Source: Beutenbergia cavernae DSM 12333 (GTDB lineage: Bacteria > Actinomycetota > Actinomycetes > Actinomycetales > Beutenbergiaceae). From it: a stretch of DNA of 64,000 bases. A model generated the notes under the pieces. It saw only the letters and a list, made by a program, of their open reading frames with translations, ran no database searches and was not told the origin of the DNA. The translations under genes were made by a program, and so were the position numbers. The DNA is taken from NCBI RefSeq assembly GCF_000023105.1, contig NC_012669.1, positions 1,488,001-1,552,000 of the forward strand, in the 5' to 3' direction. Positions within the stretch are counted from its first letter, which is position 1. Every line of letters begins with the position of its first letter. Positions 38,972-45,465 of this stretch are shown piece after piece.

Positions 38972-40024
38972 ATGCCTGGAGACCTCGACCCGCGACCAGC
39001 GGCTCCGACGCGGTCCGACCCGGGTTCGGTGGTCGGAGCCCGACGCGAGCTTCTCCTGAGCGCGCGGTGCCCACCTGACGCCGTCCGATACACGGAGGAC
39101 CGCCGCCCGGCGATCCGGGAAGCGGTCCGCGCCGGATCGCTGCGGCGAGTGCGCCGCGGTATCTACCTTCCGCCGGCGGGTGGTACCGGAGTTGCGGAGC
39201 GTCGGGAGCAGGAGCACCTCATACGGATTCGCGCCGTGGCCGAACGTCTGGCGACCGACTTCGCGTTCAGCCATTCGAGCGCCGCGCTCCTCCACGGGTG
39301 CTGGACCTGGCGCCTCGGCCCGGCGGTGCACGTCACGCAGTCAGGTGTTCCAAAGGCGGGCAGACGAGCCGACCCGCTGCTGCGCCGTCATTGTTCCGCG
39401 CTGCCGCCGGACAGCCGCACCACCGTCGCGGGACTACCCGTGACGTCGCTCGAACGGACGGTCGTCGACAGCGCCTGCGAGCTCGACGAGGAGCAGGCGA
39501 TCGTCATCGCCGACTCCGCGCTGCGTCTCGGCGCAGATCCTGACCTCATCGTGTCCATGACCGACGCGCGGGCGGGATATCGCGGTATCCGTCGAGCACG
39601 TCGCGTCTTGGCGCTCGCGGACGGCGACTCCGAGTCGCCGGGCGAGACCTTGACGCGGTGCACGGTGGTTCAGGCCGGCCTTCCGACGCCGCGGGTTCAG
39701 ATCGACATCCACACCGGACGAGGAACGTTATGGGTCGACCTCGGGTGGGACGACATCAAGGTGGGCATCGAGTTCGACGGCGTCGGCAAGTACGGCGCTG
39801 ACGGCCGGGACGCACGCGCTGACATCCTCGCGGAGAAGAAGCGCGACGGCGTCCTGGACGGCCTCGGCTGGACGATCGTTCACGTGGTCTGGGCGGACCT
39901 CGCGGACCGCGACGCTCTGGTGGCCCGCGTCCGGGGAGCCATCGGCCTCGGCACGCGCCGGACTCTGCTGACCCAGGGATCCGTTCCGGCGAGGTGGCTG
40001 CCCGGGGCGTCGAGAGTCGCATGA
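38972..40024 (+). CDS. AbiEi-type winged helix plus Vsr-like endonuclease protein
   Basis: This encodes 350 residues. The N-terminal part (about 45-70, IREAVRAGSLRRVRRGIYL) is the winged-helix start of the AbiEi antitoxin-like family. A middle domain contains FSHSSAALLHG and TSLERTVVDSA. The C-terminal part (about 221-330) looks like a Vsr/DUF559 nuclease: ESPGETLTR, D256 in WVDLGWDD, E267 and D269 in KVGIEFDG, K273, and E288-K290. This is a multi-copy actinobacterial family of unknown role, possibly in defence or DNA repair. No toxin partner is adjacent. No ribosome site precedes the ATG. The gene is bracketed by two related palindromes. Its stop is 15 bp from the second. Confidence 0.78.
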   Translation: MPGDLDPRPAAPTRSDPGSVVGARRELLLSARCPPDAVRYTEDRRPAIREAVRAGSLRRVRRGIYLPPAGGTGVAERREQEHLIRIRAVAERLATDFAFSHSSAALLHGCWTWRLGPAVHVTQSGVPKAGRRADPLLRRHCSALPPDSRTTVAGLPVTSLERTVVDSACELDEEQAIVIADSALRLGADPDLIVSMTDARAGYRGIRRARRVLALADGDSESPGETLTRCTVVQAGLPTPRVQIDIHTGRGTLWVDLGWDDIKVGIEFDGVGKYGADGRDARADILAEKKRDGVLDGLGWTIVHVVWADLADRDALVARVRGAIGLGTRRTLLTQGSVPARWLPGASRVA

Positions 40025-40038
40025 GTCGGACCCCAGCG

Positions 40039-40110
40039 GCTGAGTCAGACCCGAGCGGCTGAGTTAGACCCTCCGGGGGTACTGACTCAAACCCTCGGGT
40101 CTGACTCAGC
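40039..40110. repeat. Long nested palindrome, element 2
   Basis: This is again 72 nt. The outer arms GCTGAGTCAGACCCGAG and its complement are perfect over 17 bp; inner parts carry several mismatches. The words GAGTCAGAC and CTGACTC and the CCCTCCGG core match element 1. An extra half-unit GAGTCGGACCCCAGCG stands directly before it at 40023. It lies between the convergent endonuclease and trpS genes. Confidence 0.85.
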
Positions 40111-40262
40111 TGAAGAGTGCACCTCGGCGGGGCGGGGCGGGTCGAGGAGCGGAGCTGGGCAGGGCAGGGCGGGGCGCGGCAAGGAGCGGAGCGGAGCCGG
40201 GGCTGGGCAGGGCCGGGCGGGGCGAGGAGCGGGGCCGGGCCGAACCGGGGCGTCGGTCGGCG
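40111..40262. repeat. G-rich low-complexity tract
   Basis: About 150 bases are built from irregular repeats of GGGCAGGG, GGGCGGGG and GAGGAGCGG. No gene was found. Several runs of three or more G at short spacing (for example around 40128-40140) could form G-quadruplexes on the plus strand. It ends at the trpS stop. Confidence 0.6.
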
Positions 40263-41495
40263 TCAGTAGACCATCCCGAGGGCGGCGTGGACGCGTGCCA
40301 GGGTGTCGGCGGCCAGCTCGCGCGCCACGCCGTTCCCGGTCCGGAGCACCTCACGCAGCGCGCCGGGATCGCGGACGAGCTCCGCCCGCCGACGGCGCAG
40401 CGGCGCGAGCTCGGAGTTCACGGCCTCCGTCACGAACGTCTTGAGCGCCCCCGCACCGCGGCCGCCGATCTCCTCGGCGAGCGCGGTCGGCGTCCGCCCG
40501 CTGCACAGCGCCCCGACCAGCAGCAGGTTCGCCACCTCCGGGCGCCGCACCGGGTCGAACGTGATGACTCGATCAGGGTCGGTGACGGCGCTGCGCACGA
40601 GCGCCGCGGTCTGGTCGGCGCTCATCGCGAGCTCGACGGCGTTCCCGCGCGACTTCGACATCTTCCGCCCGTCCAGGCCGAGCACGTGCGGAGCGTCGGT
40701 CAGCAGCGCCTCGGGCGCGACGAGCCCGGCGTCGCCGTACCGCTCGGCGAACCGGCGCGCGATCGTCCGGGCCAGCTCGAGGTGCGGCAGCTGGTCCTTC
40801 CCGACGGGCACGAGATTCGCTCCGCAGAACAGGATGTCCGCCGCCTGGTGCACCGGGTAGGTCAGCAGCAGCCCGCTGAACGGCCGCCCGCCGGAGTCCG
40901 CGAGCTCGGACTTCACGGTCGGGTTGCGCCGCAGCTCGGCGTCCGTGACGAGCGACAGGAACGGCAGCATCAGCTCGTTCAGCTCCGGCACCTGCGAGTG
41001 CGCGAAGATCGTGGTCCGTCCCGGGTCCAGACCGAGCGCGAGGTAGTCGGCCACGAGGTCGAGCACCCGATCGCGAACCGGCCCGGGAGCGTCGCGGTCG
41101 GTGATGACCTGGTAGTCGGCGATGACCACGAACGTCCGCACCCCGAGCTCCTGCAGGCGCACCCGGGAGCGCAGCGTGGCCAGGTAGTGGCCGAGGTGCA
41201 GCCTCCCGGTCGGCCGATCGCCGGTGAGCACCCGGAACCGGCCCGCGTCAGCGGCGATCTCGGCCTCGAGCTGGGTGCTGCGTGCCCGCGCGCGCAGCAA
41301 CGAACGTTGAGACTCGGCGTGGTCGCCGACGACGTCGCTCGCCCGGGTGAGGACGGTGCCGGTTCCTCCGGCGGACGCGGCGGCGGTGCGAGTGCCTGTG
41401 GCGGAGGCGGTGGCTGGGGTGCGGGTGCCGGCGGCGGCCGTGCCGCTGGTCGCGGCGCCCGTCGTCCTGACGGTGGCGGGGGAGGTGGGGTTCAT
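40263..41495 (-). CDS. trpS: Tryptophanyl-tRNA synthetase, auxiliary (TrpRS II-like) type
   Basis: This class I enzyme charges tRNA-Trp. It has 410 residues with ATG 41495 behind GAGGAG. After a disordered Thr/Ala/Gly-rich N-terminal extension of about 85 residues comes VLTGDRPTGRLHLGHY with the HIGH-type motif (100-103), then HQAADILFCGANLVPVGKDQLPHLE and the KMSKS motif in DGRKMSKSRGN. The GDRPTGRLHLGH form and overall text resemble TrpRS II of Deinococcus and the auxiliary, indolmycin-resistant enzyme of Streptomyces more than the housekeeping form. It is preceded by a complete tryptophan attenuator. A second, housekeeping trpS would be expected elsewhere in the genome. Confidence 0.88.
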   Translation of the reverse strand: MNPTSPATVRTTGAATSGTAAAGTRTPATASATGTRTAAASAGGTGTVLTRASDVVGDHAESQRSLLRARARSTQLEAEIAADAGRFRVLTGDRPTGRLHLGHYLATLRSRVRLQELGVRTFVVIADYQVITDRDAPGPVRDRVLDLVADYLALGLDPGRTTIFAHSQVPELNELMLPFLSLVTDAELRRNPTVKSELADSGGRPFSGLLLTYPVHQAADILFCGANLVPVGKDQLPHLELARTIARRFAERYGDAGLVAPEALLTDAPHVLGLDGRKMSKSRGNAVELAMSADQTAALVRSAVTDPDRVITFDPVRRPEVANLLLVGALCSGRTPTALAEEIGGRGAGALKTFVTEAVNSELAPLRRRRAELVRDPGALREVLRTGNGVARELAADTLARVHAALGMVY

Positions 41496-41554
41496 GTCGT
41501 GCTCCTCGAGACGAGGACCGCCCGCGCAACGGCCGGGACCGTGCCAGAACACGA

Positions 41555-41578
41555 CGGGCCGCCTCGCGAGGCGGCCCG
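41555..41578 (-). terminator. Attenuator terminator hairpin (3:4) upstream of trpS
   Basis: CGGGCCGCCTCG followed by its exact complement forms a 24-nt perfect palindrome between the leader peptide and trpS. On the transcript its 5' arm contains GCCGCC (41575-41570), which can instead pair with GGCGGC at 41605-41600. The sequence after the hairpin (TCGTGTTCTGG) is poor in T, as is common in high-GC actinobacteria. Confidence 0.75.
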
Positions 41579-41595
41579 ATGGGATGGGAAGGTCA

Positions 41596-41620
41596 GGTAG
41601 CCGCCGTCAGGGCAGCCACC
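41596..41620 (-). promoter_or_regulatory. Attenuator 1:2 hairpin over the Trp codons
   Basis: GGTGGCTGCC (41620-41611) and GGCGGCTACC (41605-41596) can pair over all 10 positions in RNA, two of them G-U, with a 5-base loop. The first arm contains the second Trp codon, so a ribosome waiting there would melt it and free the second arm to pair with the terminator arm. Confidence 0.7.
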
Positions 41621-41651
41621 ACTGGCGCTGGACGAGCGCGGTCTTCCTCAT
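41607..41651 (-). CDS. trp leader peptide MRKTALVQRQWWLP
   Basis: This is a 14-codon reading frame with tandem Trp codons (41621-41616) ending in TGA, 111 bases upstream of trpS. It is followed by mutually exclusive hairpins and a terminator, the full plan of ribosome-mediated attenuation. When charged tRNA-Trp is scarce or the housekeeping enzyme is inhibited, the ribosome should stall on the Trp codons and permit trpS transcription. No ribosome-binding site precedes the ATG, and a -10 box ends 6 bases before it, so translation is probably leaderless. An auxiliary trpS of Streptomyces coelicolor is known to be controlled by this mechanism. Confidence 0.82.
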   Translation of the reverse strand: MRKTALVQRQWWLP

Positions 41652-41657
41652 GCAGGG

Positions 41658-41663
41658 AGCGTA
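41658..41663 (-). promoter_or_regulatory. -10 box of the trp leader transcript
   Basis: On the minus strand TACGCT fits TANNNT and ends 6 bases before the leader ATG, placing the transcription start at or next to the ATG. No convincing -35 box was found at 16-19 bp. Confidence 0.45.
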
Positions 41664-41691
41664 GAGCATCACCGCCGAGTCAGATCTCAAC

Positions 41692-41765
41692 CGCCGAGTC
41701 AGACCTCAGCGGTCGAGTCAGACCCGCCGGAAGCTCTGACTCGACCGCTGACGTCTGACTCGGCG
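41692..41765. repeat. Long nested palindrome, element 3
   Basis: This is a 74-nt palindrome with 31-nt arms beginning CGCCGAGTCAGACCTCAGCG; the arms differ from perfect complementarity at one position. GAGTCAGAC appears twice per arm, as in elements 1 and 2, and a further partial unit, CGCCGAGTCAGATCTCAACCG, is split around 41674-41693 just before it. It lies upstream of the trp leader promoter and overlaps the last 22 codons of the upstream membrane-protein gene. Confidence 0.9.
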
Positions 41766-42856
41766 CCGCGCAGCAGCGCGAGGTAGCGGCGGCGCACGGC
41801 GAAGACGCGGGCGAGCTGGGCGCCGATCCCGTCGACGAGCTCCGCCCGGTAGACGGCGTCCACCTGGGCGCTGATCGCGTAGTACAGCCCGGTGAACGTG
41901 GCGAGCGCCGTCGCCACGCGTACGAGCGTCTGGTCGAGCACGAGCTCCGAGTCGCCGAGCACGAGCTCGAGGGCCCACGACCCGCCCTGCACGTCCCACA
42001 GCCCGCGCACCTCCGGCGTCACCGTCAGCGTCCCGAGGGCGACGAAGAACAGGCCGGTCCCGAGGCTGACGACGATCACCTGCAACAGCTGGGTCGTGGC
42101 GACCATCGCCGCGACGTTCGCGAGCTGGGAACGACGCAGCGGCACGGCGTCGTCGTCGCCCTCCGTAGCCCCGGCGACGGCGCGGCGCGCCTCCGTCGGG
42201 GCGTGCGAGGCGACGAGGCCGACGACCAGGAGCGCGAAGAACACCCCGATGATGACGTCGGCGGTTCCGCCGGTGTGGTCGAACACCTGCCATACCTCGG
42301 TCGTGAAGAAGAGCACGAGCGAGAACACGAGCAGCAGCGGCAGCAGTCGCACGAGGCGCAGGAGCGACGCGCCGAGCTCGTCAGCGATCCGCGCGAGACC
42401 CCACCACAGCGTGGAGAGAAGCCCGTAGCCGACGCTCAGCCACACGAGCGCGAGGAGCACCAGGTTCCCGACGGCGATGCCGAGCGCGCCTCGCCAGTCA
42501 CCCCCGAAGAGGAGCGCCGCGAGCGCGGGCGCGAGCACGAAGAAGGCGAGCTCGGGGACGTCGACCGCCTGCGGGAGGGTGCGCCACGGCCGGCCGCGTG
42601 CGAGGTTGAGCAGCGCGTACCCGCCCATGACGACGGCGAGCGCCCCGAGGAGCGCGAGCACGTTCGCCCAGGTCGGCCAGCCGAGCTGAACGGACCGGGA
42701 CAGCTCGAGCAGCAGCACCAGCACGAGGAACGGCGCCGACCGCCCGAACACGTCCCGGCCGGCCGTGTGGCCCTCGACGAGGAGGGGCAGGCCGTGTCGG
42801 CGGAAGAGGCGCTCGCAACCGGCGACGTCGAGCGCGTCCACCGCCGGTCTGCCCAT
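41699..42856 (-). CDS. Polytopic membrane protein of unknown function
   Basis: This encodes 385 residues from ATG 42856, with a cytoplasmic N-terminus containing LPLLVEGHTAGRDVFGRSAPFL and about eight hydrophobic segments. No transporter or enzyme motif is recognised. Similar text (RHGLPLLV, then alternating membrane helices) occurs in unnamed actinobacterial membrane proteins. The last 22 codons lie inside palindrome element 3, so the C-terminal residues after LALLRG come from the repeat rather than from the family. An in-frame upstream extension is arginine-rich and was left out. Its promoter region faces the DUF5107 gene. Confidence 0.7.
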   Translation of the reverse strand: MGRPAVDALDVAGCERLFRRHGLPLLVEGHTAGRDVFGRSAPFLVLVLLLELSRSVQLGWPTWANVLALLGALAVVMGGYALLNLARGRPWRTLPQAVDVPELAFFVLAPALAALLFGGDWRGALGIAVGNLVLLALVWLSVGYGLLSTLWWGLARIADELGASLLRLVRLLPLLLVFSLVLFFTTEVWQVFDHTGGTADVIIGVFFALLVVGLVASHAPTEARRAVAGATEGDDDAVPLRRSQLANVAAMVATTQLLQVIVVSLGTGLFFVALGTLTVTPEVRGLWDVQGGSWALELVLGDSELVLDQTLVRVATALATFTGLYYAISAQVDAVYRAELVDGIGAQLARVFAVRRRYLALLRGAESDVSGRVRASGGSDSTAEV

Positions 42857-42940
42857 GAGCGGCGATGCTAGCGGGCCGCCCGCTCCCCGGCCGTGCACGG
42901 GCGGGCGCCCGGCGCCGTCCGCGGGCCGTAGGGTGCGTGC

Positions 42941-44947
42941 ATGACGATCGAACGCGTCGATGGCGCGCGTGGCGACCTTGCCGACCGGCCACAGGCGGGG
43001 GCGCCCAGCACCCTCACGGTCGGCCCGGCGCGGGTCCTGACCTCGACGGTGGCTGAGGACTCGCTGCCCCTCCTCGACGCCCTGCTCGAGGTGCCGGTCA
43101 CGATCGACGACGGCGTCCCGCCCGCGATCCGCCGTCGCGCCGCGGCCGGGCGGCCACGTTCGATGCACCCGTACCTCGTGCAGAGCCGGTACGGACGCGA
43201 CCTGACCCCGACGGACCTGACAGCCGTGACGCTGTCGAACGCGCACCTGAGCGCCACGTTCCTGCCCGGTCTCGGCGGCCGCCTGTGGTCGCTGCGCACC
43301 GCCGAGGGCCGCGAGCTGCTGCACACGCCGCCCACGATCCAGCCCGCGAACCTCGCCCTGCGCAACGCCTGGTTCGCGGGCGGCGTCGAGTGGAACATCG
43401 GCACGCGCGGGCACTCGCCGCACACGATGGCACCGCTGCACACGGCCTCGTTCACGCTCCCCGACGGCACTCCGGTGCTCCGGATGTGGGAGCTCGAGCG
43501 GCTGCGCGGCGTGGTCTACCAGGTCGATGCGTGGCTACCGCCCACGTCGCGAGCCCTGCTCGTGCACGTGCGGATCCAGAACCCGAAAGCGACGGACGTC
43601 CCGATGTACTGGTGGTCCAACGCAGCGGTCCCGCAGTCCGACGACGTCCGGGTGCTGGCCCCGGCGGATCACGCCTTCGCGACGTCGTACGACGGCGGTG
43701 TGCGCGCCGTCCCGATCCCGGTCCACGAGGGGATCGACCGGACCTGGCCGACGCGCAGCCCGCGCTCCGCCGACTACTTCTTCGACGTGCCCGACGCCGT
43801 CACGCACCCGTGGGTGGCGGCCGTCGGCGCCGACGGCCACGGCCTCGCACAGGTCTCGACGTCGCGGCTGCGGGGACGGAAGCTCTTCGTCTGGGGCACG
43901 GGCGCCGGTGGCCGGCACTGGCAGCGGTGGCTCACGCCCGGCGGCGGTGACTACCTCGAGATCCAGGCCGGGCTCGCGCCCACGCAGTTCGAGCACCTCG
44001 AGATGCCGGCGGGCGCGTCGTGGTCGTGGGTGGAGGCGTACGGCGACGTCGCCGCGGACGCCGGCCGAGCGCACGACGACGGCTGGCCCGGCGCCGTCGG
44101 GCACGTGGCCGACCGGGTGGCGGCGATGATCGGCCCCGACGACCTCGAGGCGGCGCTCGCCGACGCGGCCACGTGGGCCGACGCCGAGCCGGAGACGAGC
44201 ATCGCGGCCGGCAGCGGCTGGGGTGCGCTGGACGCTCGCGCGCGGCGGCACGCCGGGCAGCCGTGGGCCGTCAGCGTGGGGACGCCGTTCGACGCCGCGA
44301 CCATCGGACCCGAGCAGGAGCCGTGGTCCGCGCTCGTCGAGGCGGCCGACGCGGAGGCGGGCGGCGGCCACGCCCTGCTGACGGGCGCCGACCCGGGGAC
44401 GCCACCGCCGTCGTACGTCGCCGGCGAGTGGTGGGACGGCTTGCTCGCCGAGGTTCCGCCGTCGTGGGCGCGCGAGTACCACCGGGGCGTCCTGGCCCAC
44501 GCCGTCGGGAACGTGGACGCCGCTGACGCTTTCTACGCCGCGTCGCACGAGCACGCCCCCAGCGCCTGGGCGTTCCGGGGCCGGGCGCGCGTGGCGGCGG
44601 AGCGCGGCGACGACGCCGCCTGCGTCGAGCTGTACGCACAGGCGCTGGCGCTCGCCTCGGACCAGGTGACGCTCCGGCGCGAGGCGGTGGCAGCCGCGCT
44701 CGACGCCGGCGACGCGACCCGTGCGTTCCGGTTCGTCGACGACGCGCCCCACCCCGACGGCCGACTCCGGCTCCTCGAGGCACGCGCCGCCGTCGTCGCC
44801 GGGGACAGCGAACGGGCGGCGCGCATCCTCGCCGACGGCGTCGTGGTGCCCGATCTGCGGGAGGGCGAGACGTCGCTGAGCGACCTCTGGGCGCTCGTCC
44901 ACCCGGGCGAGCCCATGCCGGCGGAGTACGACTTCCGGATGGCGTGA
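42941..44947 (+). CDS. DUF5107 domain protein with TPR-like C-terminus
   Basis: This encodes 668 residues without a signal peptide. The central part (about 85-370) has the DUF5107 features LPGLGGRLWSLR, GGVEWNIGTRGHSP and MYWWSNAAVPQ, a beta-sandwich similar to aldose-epimerase-like folds and thought to bind or process sugars. The C-terminal 200 residues are helical with TPR-like repeats (HRGVLAHAVGNVDAADAFYAASHEHAPSA region). The family is found in carbohydrate-degrading loci, but its reaction is unknown. The RDD gene starts immediately after, so they are co-transcribed. Confidence 0.85.
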   Translation: MTIERVDGARGDLADRPQAGAPSTLTVGPARVLTSTVAEDSLPLLDALLEVPVTIDDGVPPAIRRRAAAGRPRSMHPYLVQSRYGRDLTPTDLTAVTLSNAHLSATFLPGLGGRLWSLRTAEGRELLHTPPTIQPANLALRNAWFAGGVEWNIGTRGHSPHTMAPLHTASFTLPDGTPVLRMWELERLRGVVYQVDAWLPPTSRALLVHVRIQNPKATDVPMYWWSNAAVPQSDDVRVLAPADHAFATSYDGGVRAVPIPVHEGIDRTWPTRSPRSADYFFDVPDAVTHPWVAAVGADGHGLAQVSTSRLRGRKLFVWGTGAGGRHWQRWLTPGGGDYLEIQAGLAPTQFEHLEMPAGASWSWVEAYGDVAADAGRAHDDGWPGAVGHVADRVAAMIGPDDLEAALADAATWADAEPETSIAAGSGWGALDARARRHAGQPWAVSVGTPFDAATIGPEQEPWSALVEAADAEAGGGHALLTGADPGTPPPSYVAGEWWDGLLAEVPPSWAREYHRGVLAHAVGNVDAADAFYAASHEHAPSAWAFRGRARVAAERGDDAACVELYAQALALASDQVTLRREAVAAALDAGDATRAFRFVDDAPHPDGRLRLLEARAAVVAGDSERAARILADGVVVPDLREGETSLSDLWALVHPGEPMPAEYDFRMA

Positions 44948-44948
44948 C

Positions 44949-45449
44949 GTGCACCCGCTCGCGATCCGCCGGGCGAAGGCGTACGCGCTCGACGCGCTGA
45001 GCTACCTCGGCGTGGCGGCCGCGACCGTGCCGCTGGGCCTCCTCGTGCGCTCCCGCGGCGAGCCGAGCCGCAACGCCGTGCTCGCGATGAGCGCGGTCCC
45101 GCCGATCGTCGCGACGCTGTGGGCGGCCCACGCGGAGGCAGCTACGGCCGGGGCCACGTGGGGCAAGCGCCGGATGGGGCTGGAGGTGGTGGACGACGAC
45201 GGCGGCGGTCGCCTGTCGTACCGCCGTGCCCTCGTGCGCAACGTCGTGAAGATCGCGGTGCCGTGGCAGCTCGGCCACACCGTGGCGGTGGGCGCCGCGT
45301 TCGGCGGCTTCGACGAACGGGATCCGCTGACCATCGCCGCGACGACGCTCACCTACCCCCTGATCGCTGTGGGTGCCGCGACGGCGTTCTGGGGTTCGGG
45401 GCGCGGCGTGCACGACAGGGCGGCCGGCTCGGTCGTCGTCAGCGCCTGA
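44949..45449 (+). CDS. RDD family membrane protein
   Basis: This encodes 166 residues from GTG 44949, one base after the previous stop. The RDD fold is visible: a first segment with RRAKAYALDALSYLGVA, a second helix, the conserved cytoplasmic TWGKRRMGLEVVDDDGG, and a final helix ending in GSGRGVHDRAAGSVVV (the usual HDxxAGT motif). Three membrane segments are expected. RDD proteins are small membrane proteins, some linked to ion exchange, with no general function. Confidence 0.85.
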   Translation: MHPLAIRRAKAYALDALSYLGVAAATVPLGLLVRSRGEPSRNAVLAMSAVPPIVATLWAAHAEAATAGATWGKRRMGLEVVDDDGGGRLSYRRALVRNVVKIAVPWQLGHTVAVGAAFGGFDERDPLTIAATTLTYPLIAVGAATAFWGSGRGVHDRAAGSVVVSA

Positions 45450-45465
45450 GGCGAGGTCAGGCGCT
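45441..45465. terminator. Bidirectional terminator candidate
   Basis: AGCGCCTGA and TCAGGCGCT form a perfect 9-bp stem with a 7-base loop across the stop codons of the convergent RDD and FAD-dehydrogenase genes. Confidence 0.5.

Noticed and set aside
38972-40024. Complete type IV toxin-antitoxin (AbiE) system
   Set aside because: Only the AbiEi-like winged helix is present and it is fused to a nuclease-like domain; no AbiEii nucleotidyltransferase is adjacent.
38789-41765. CRISPR array or phage attachment sites
   Set aside because: The repeats are about 1.2-1.7 kb apart with genes between them, no regular spacers, no Cas genes, no integrase and no tRNA.
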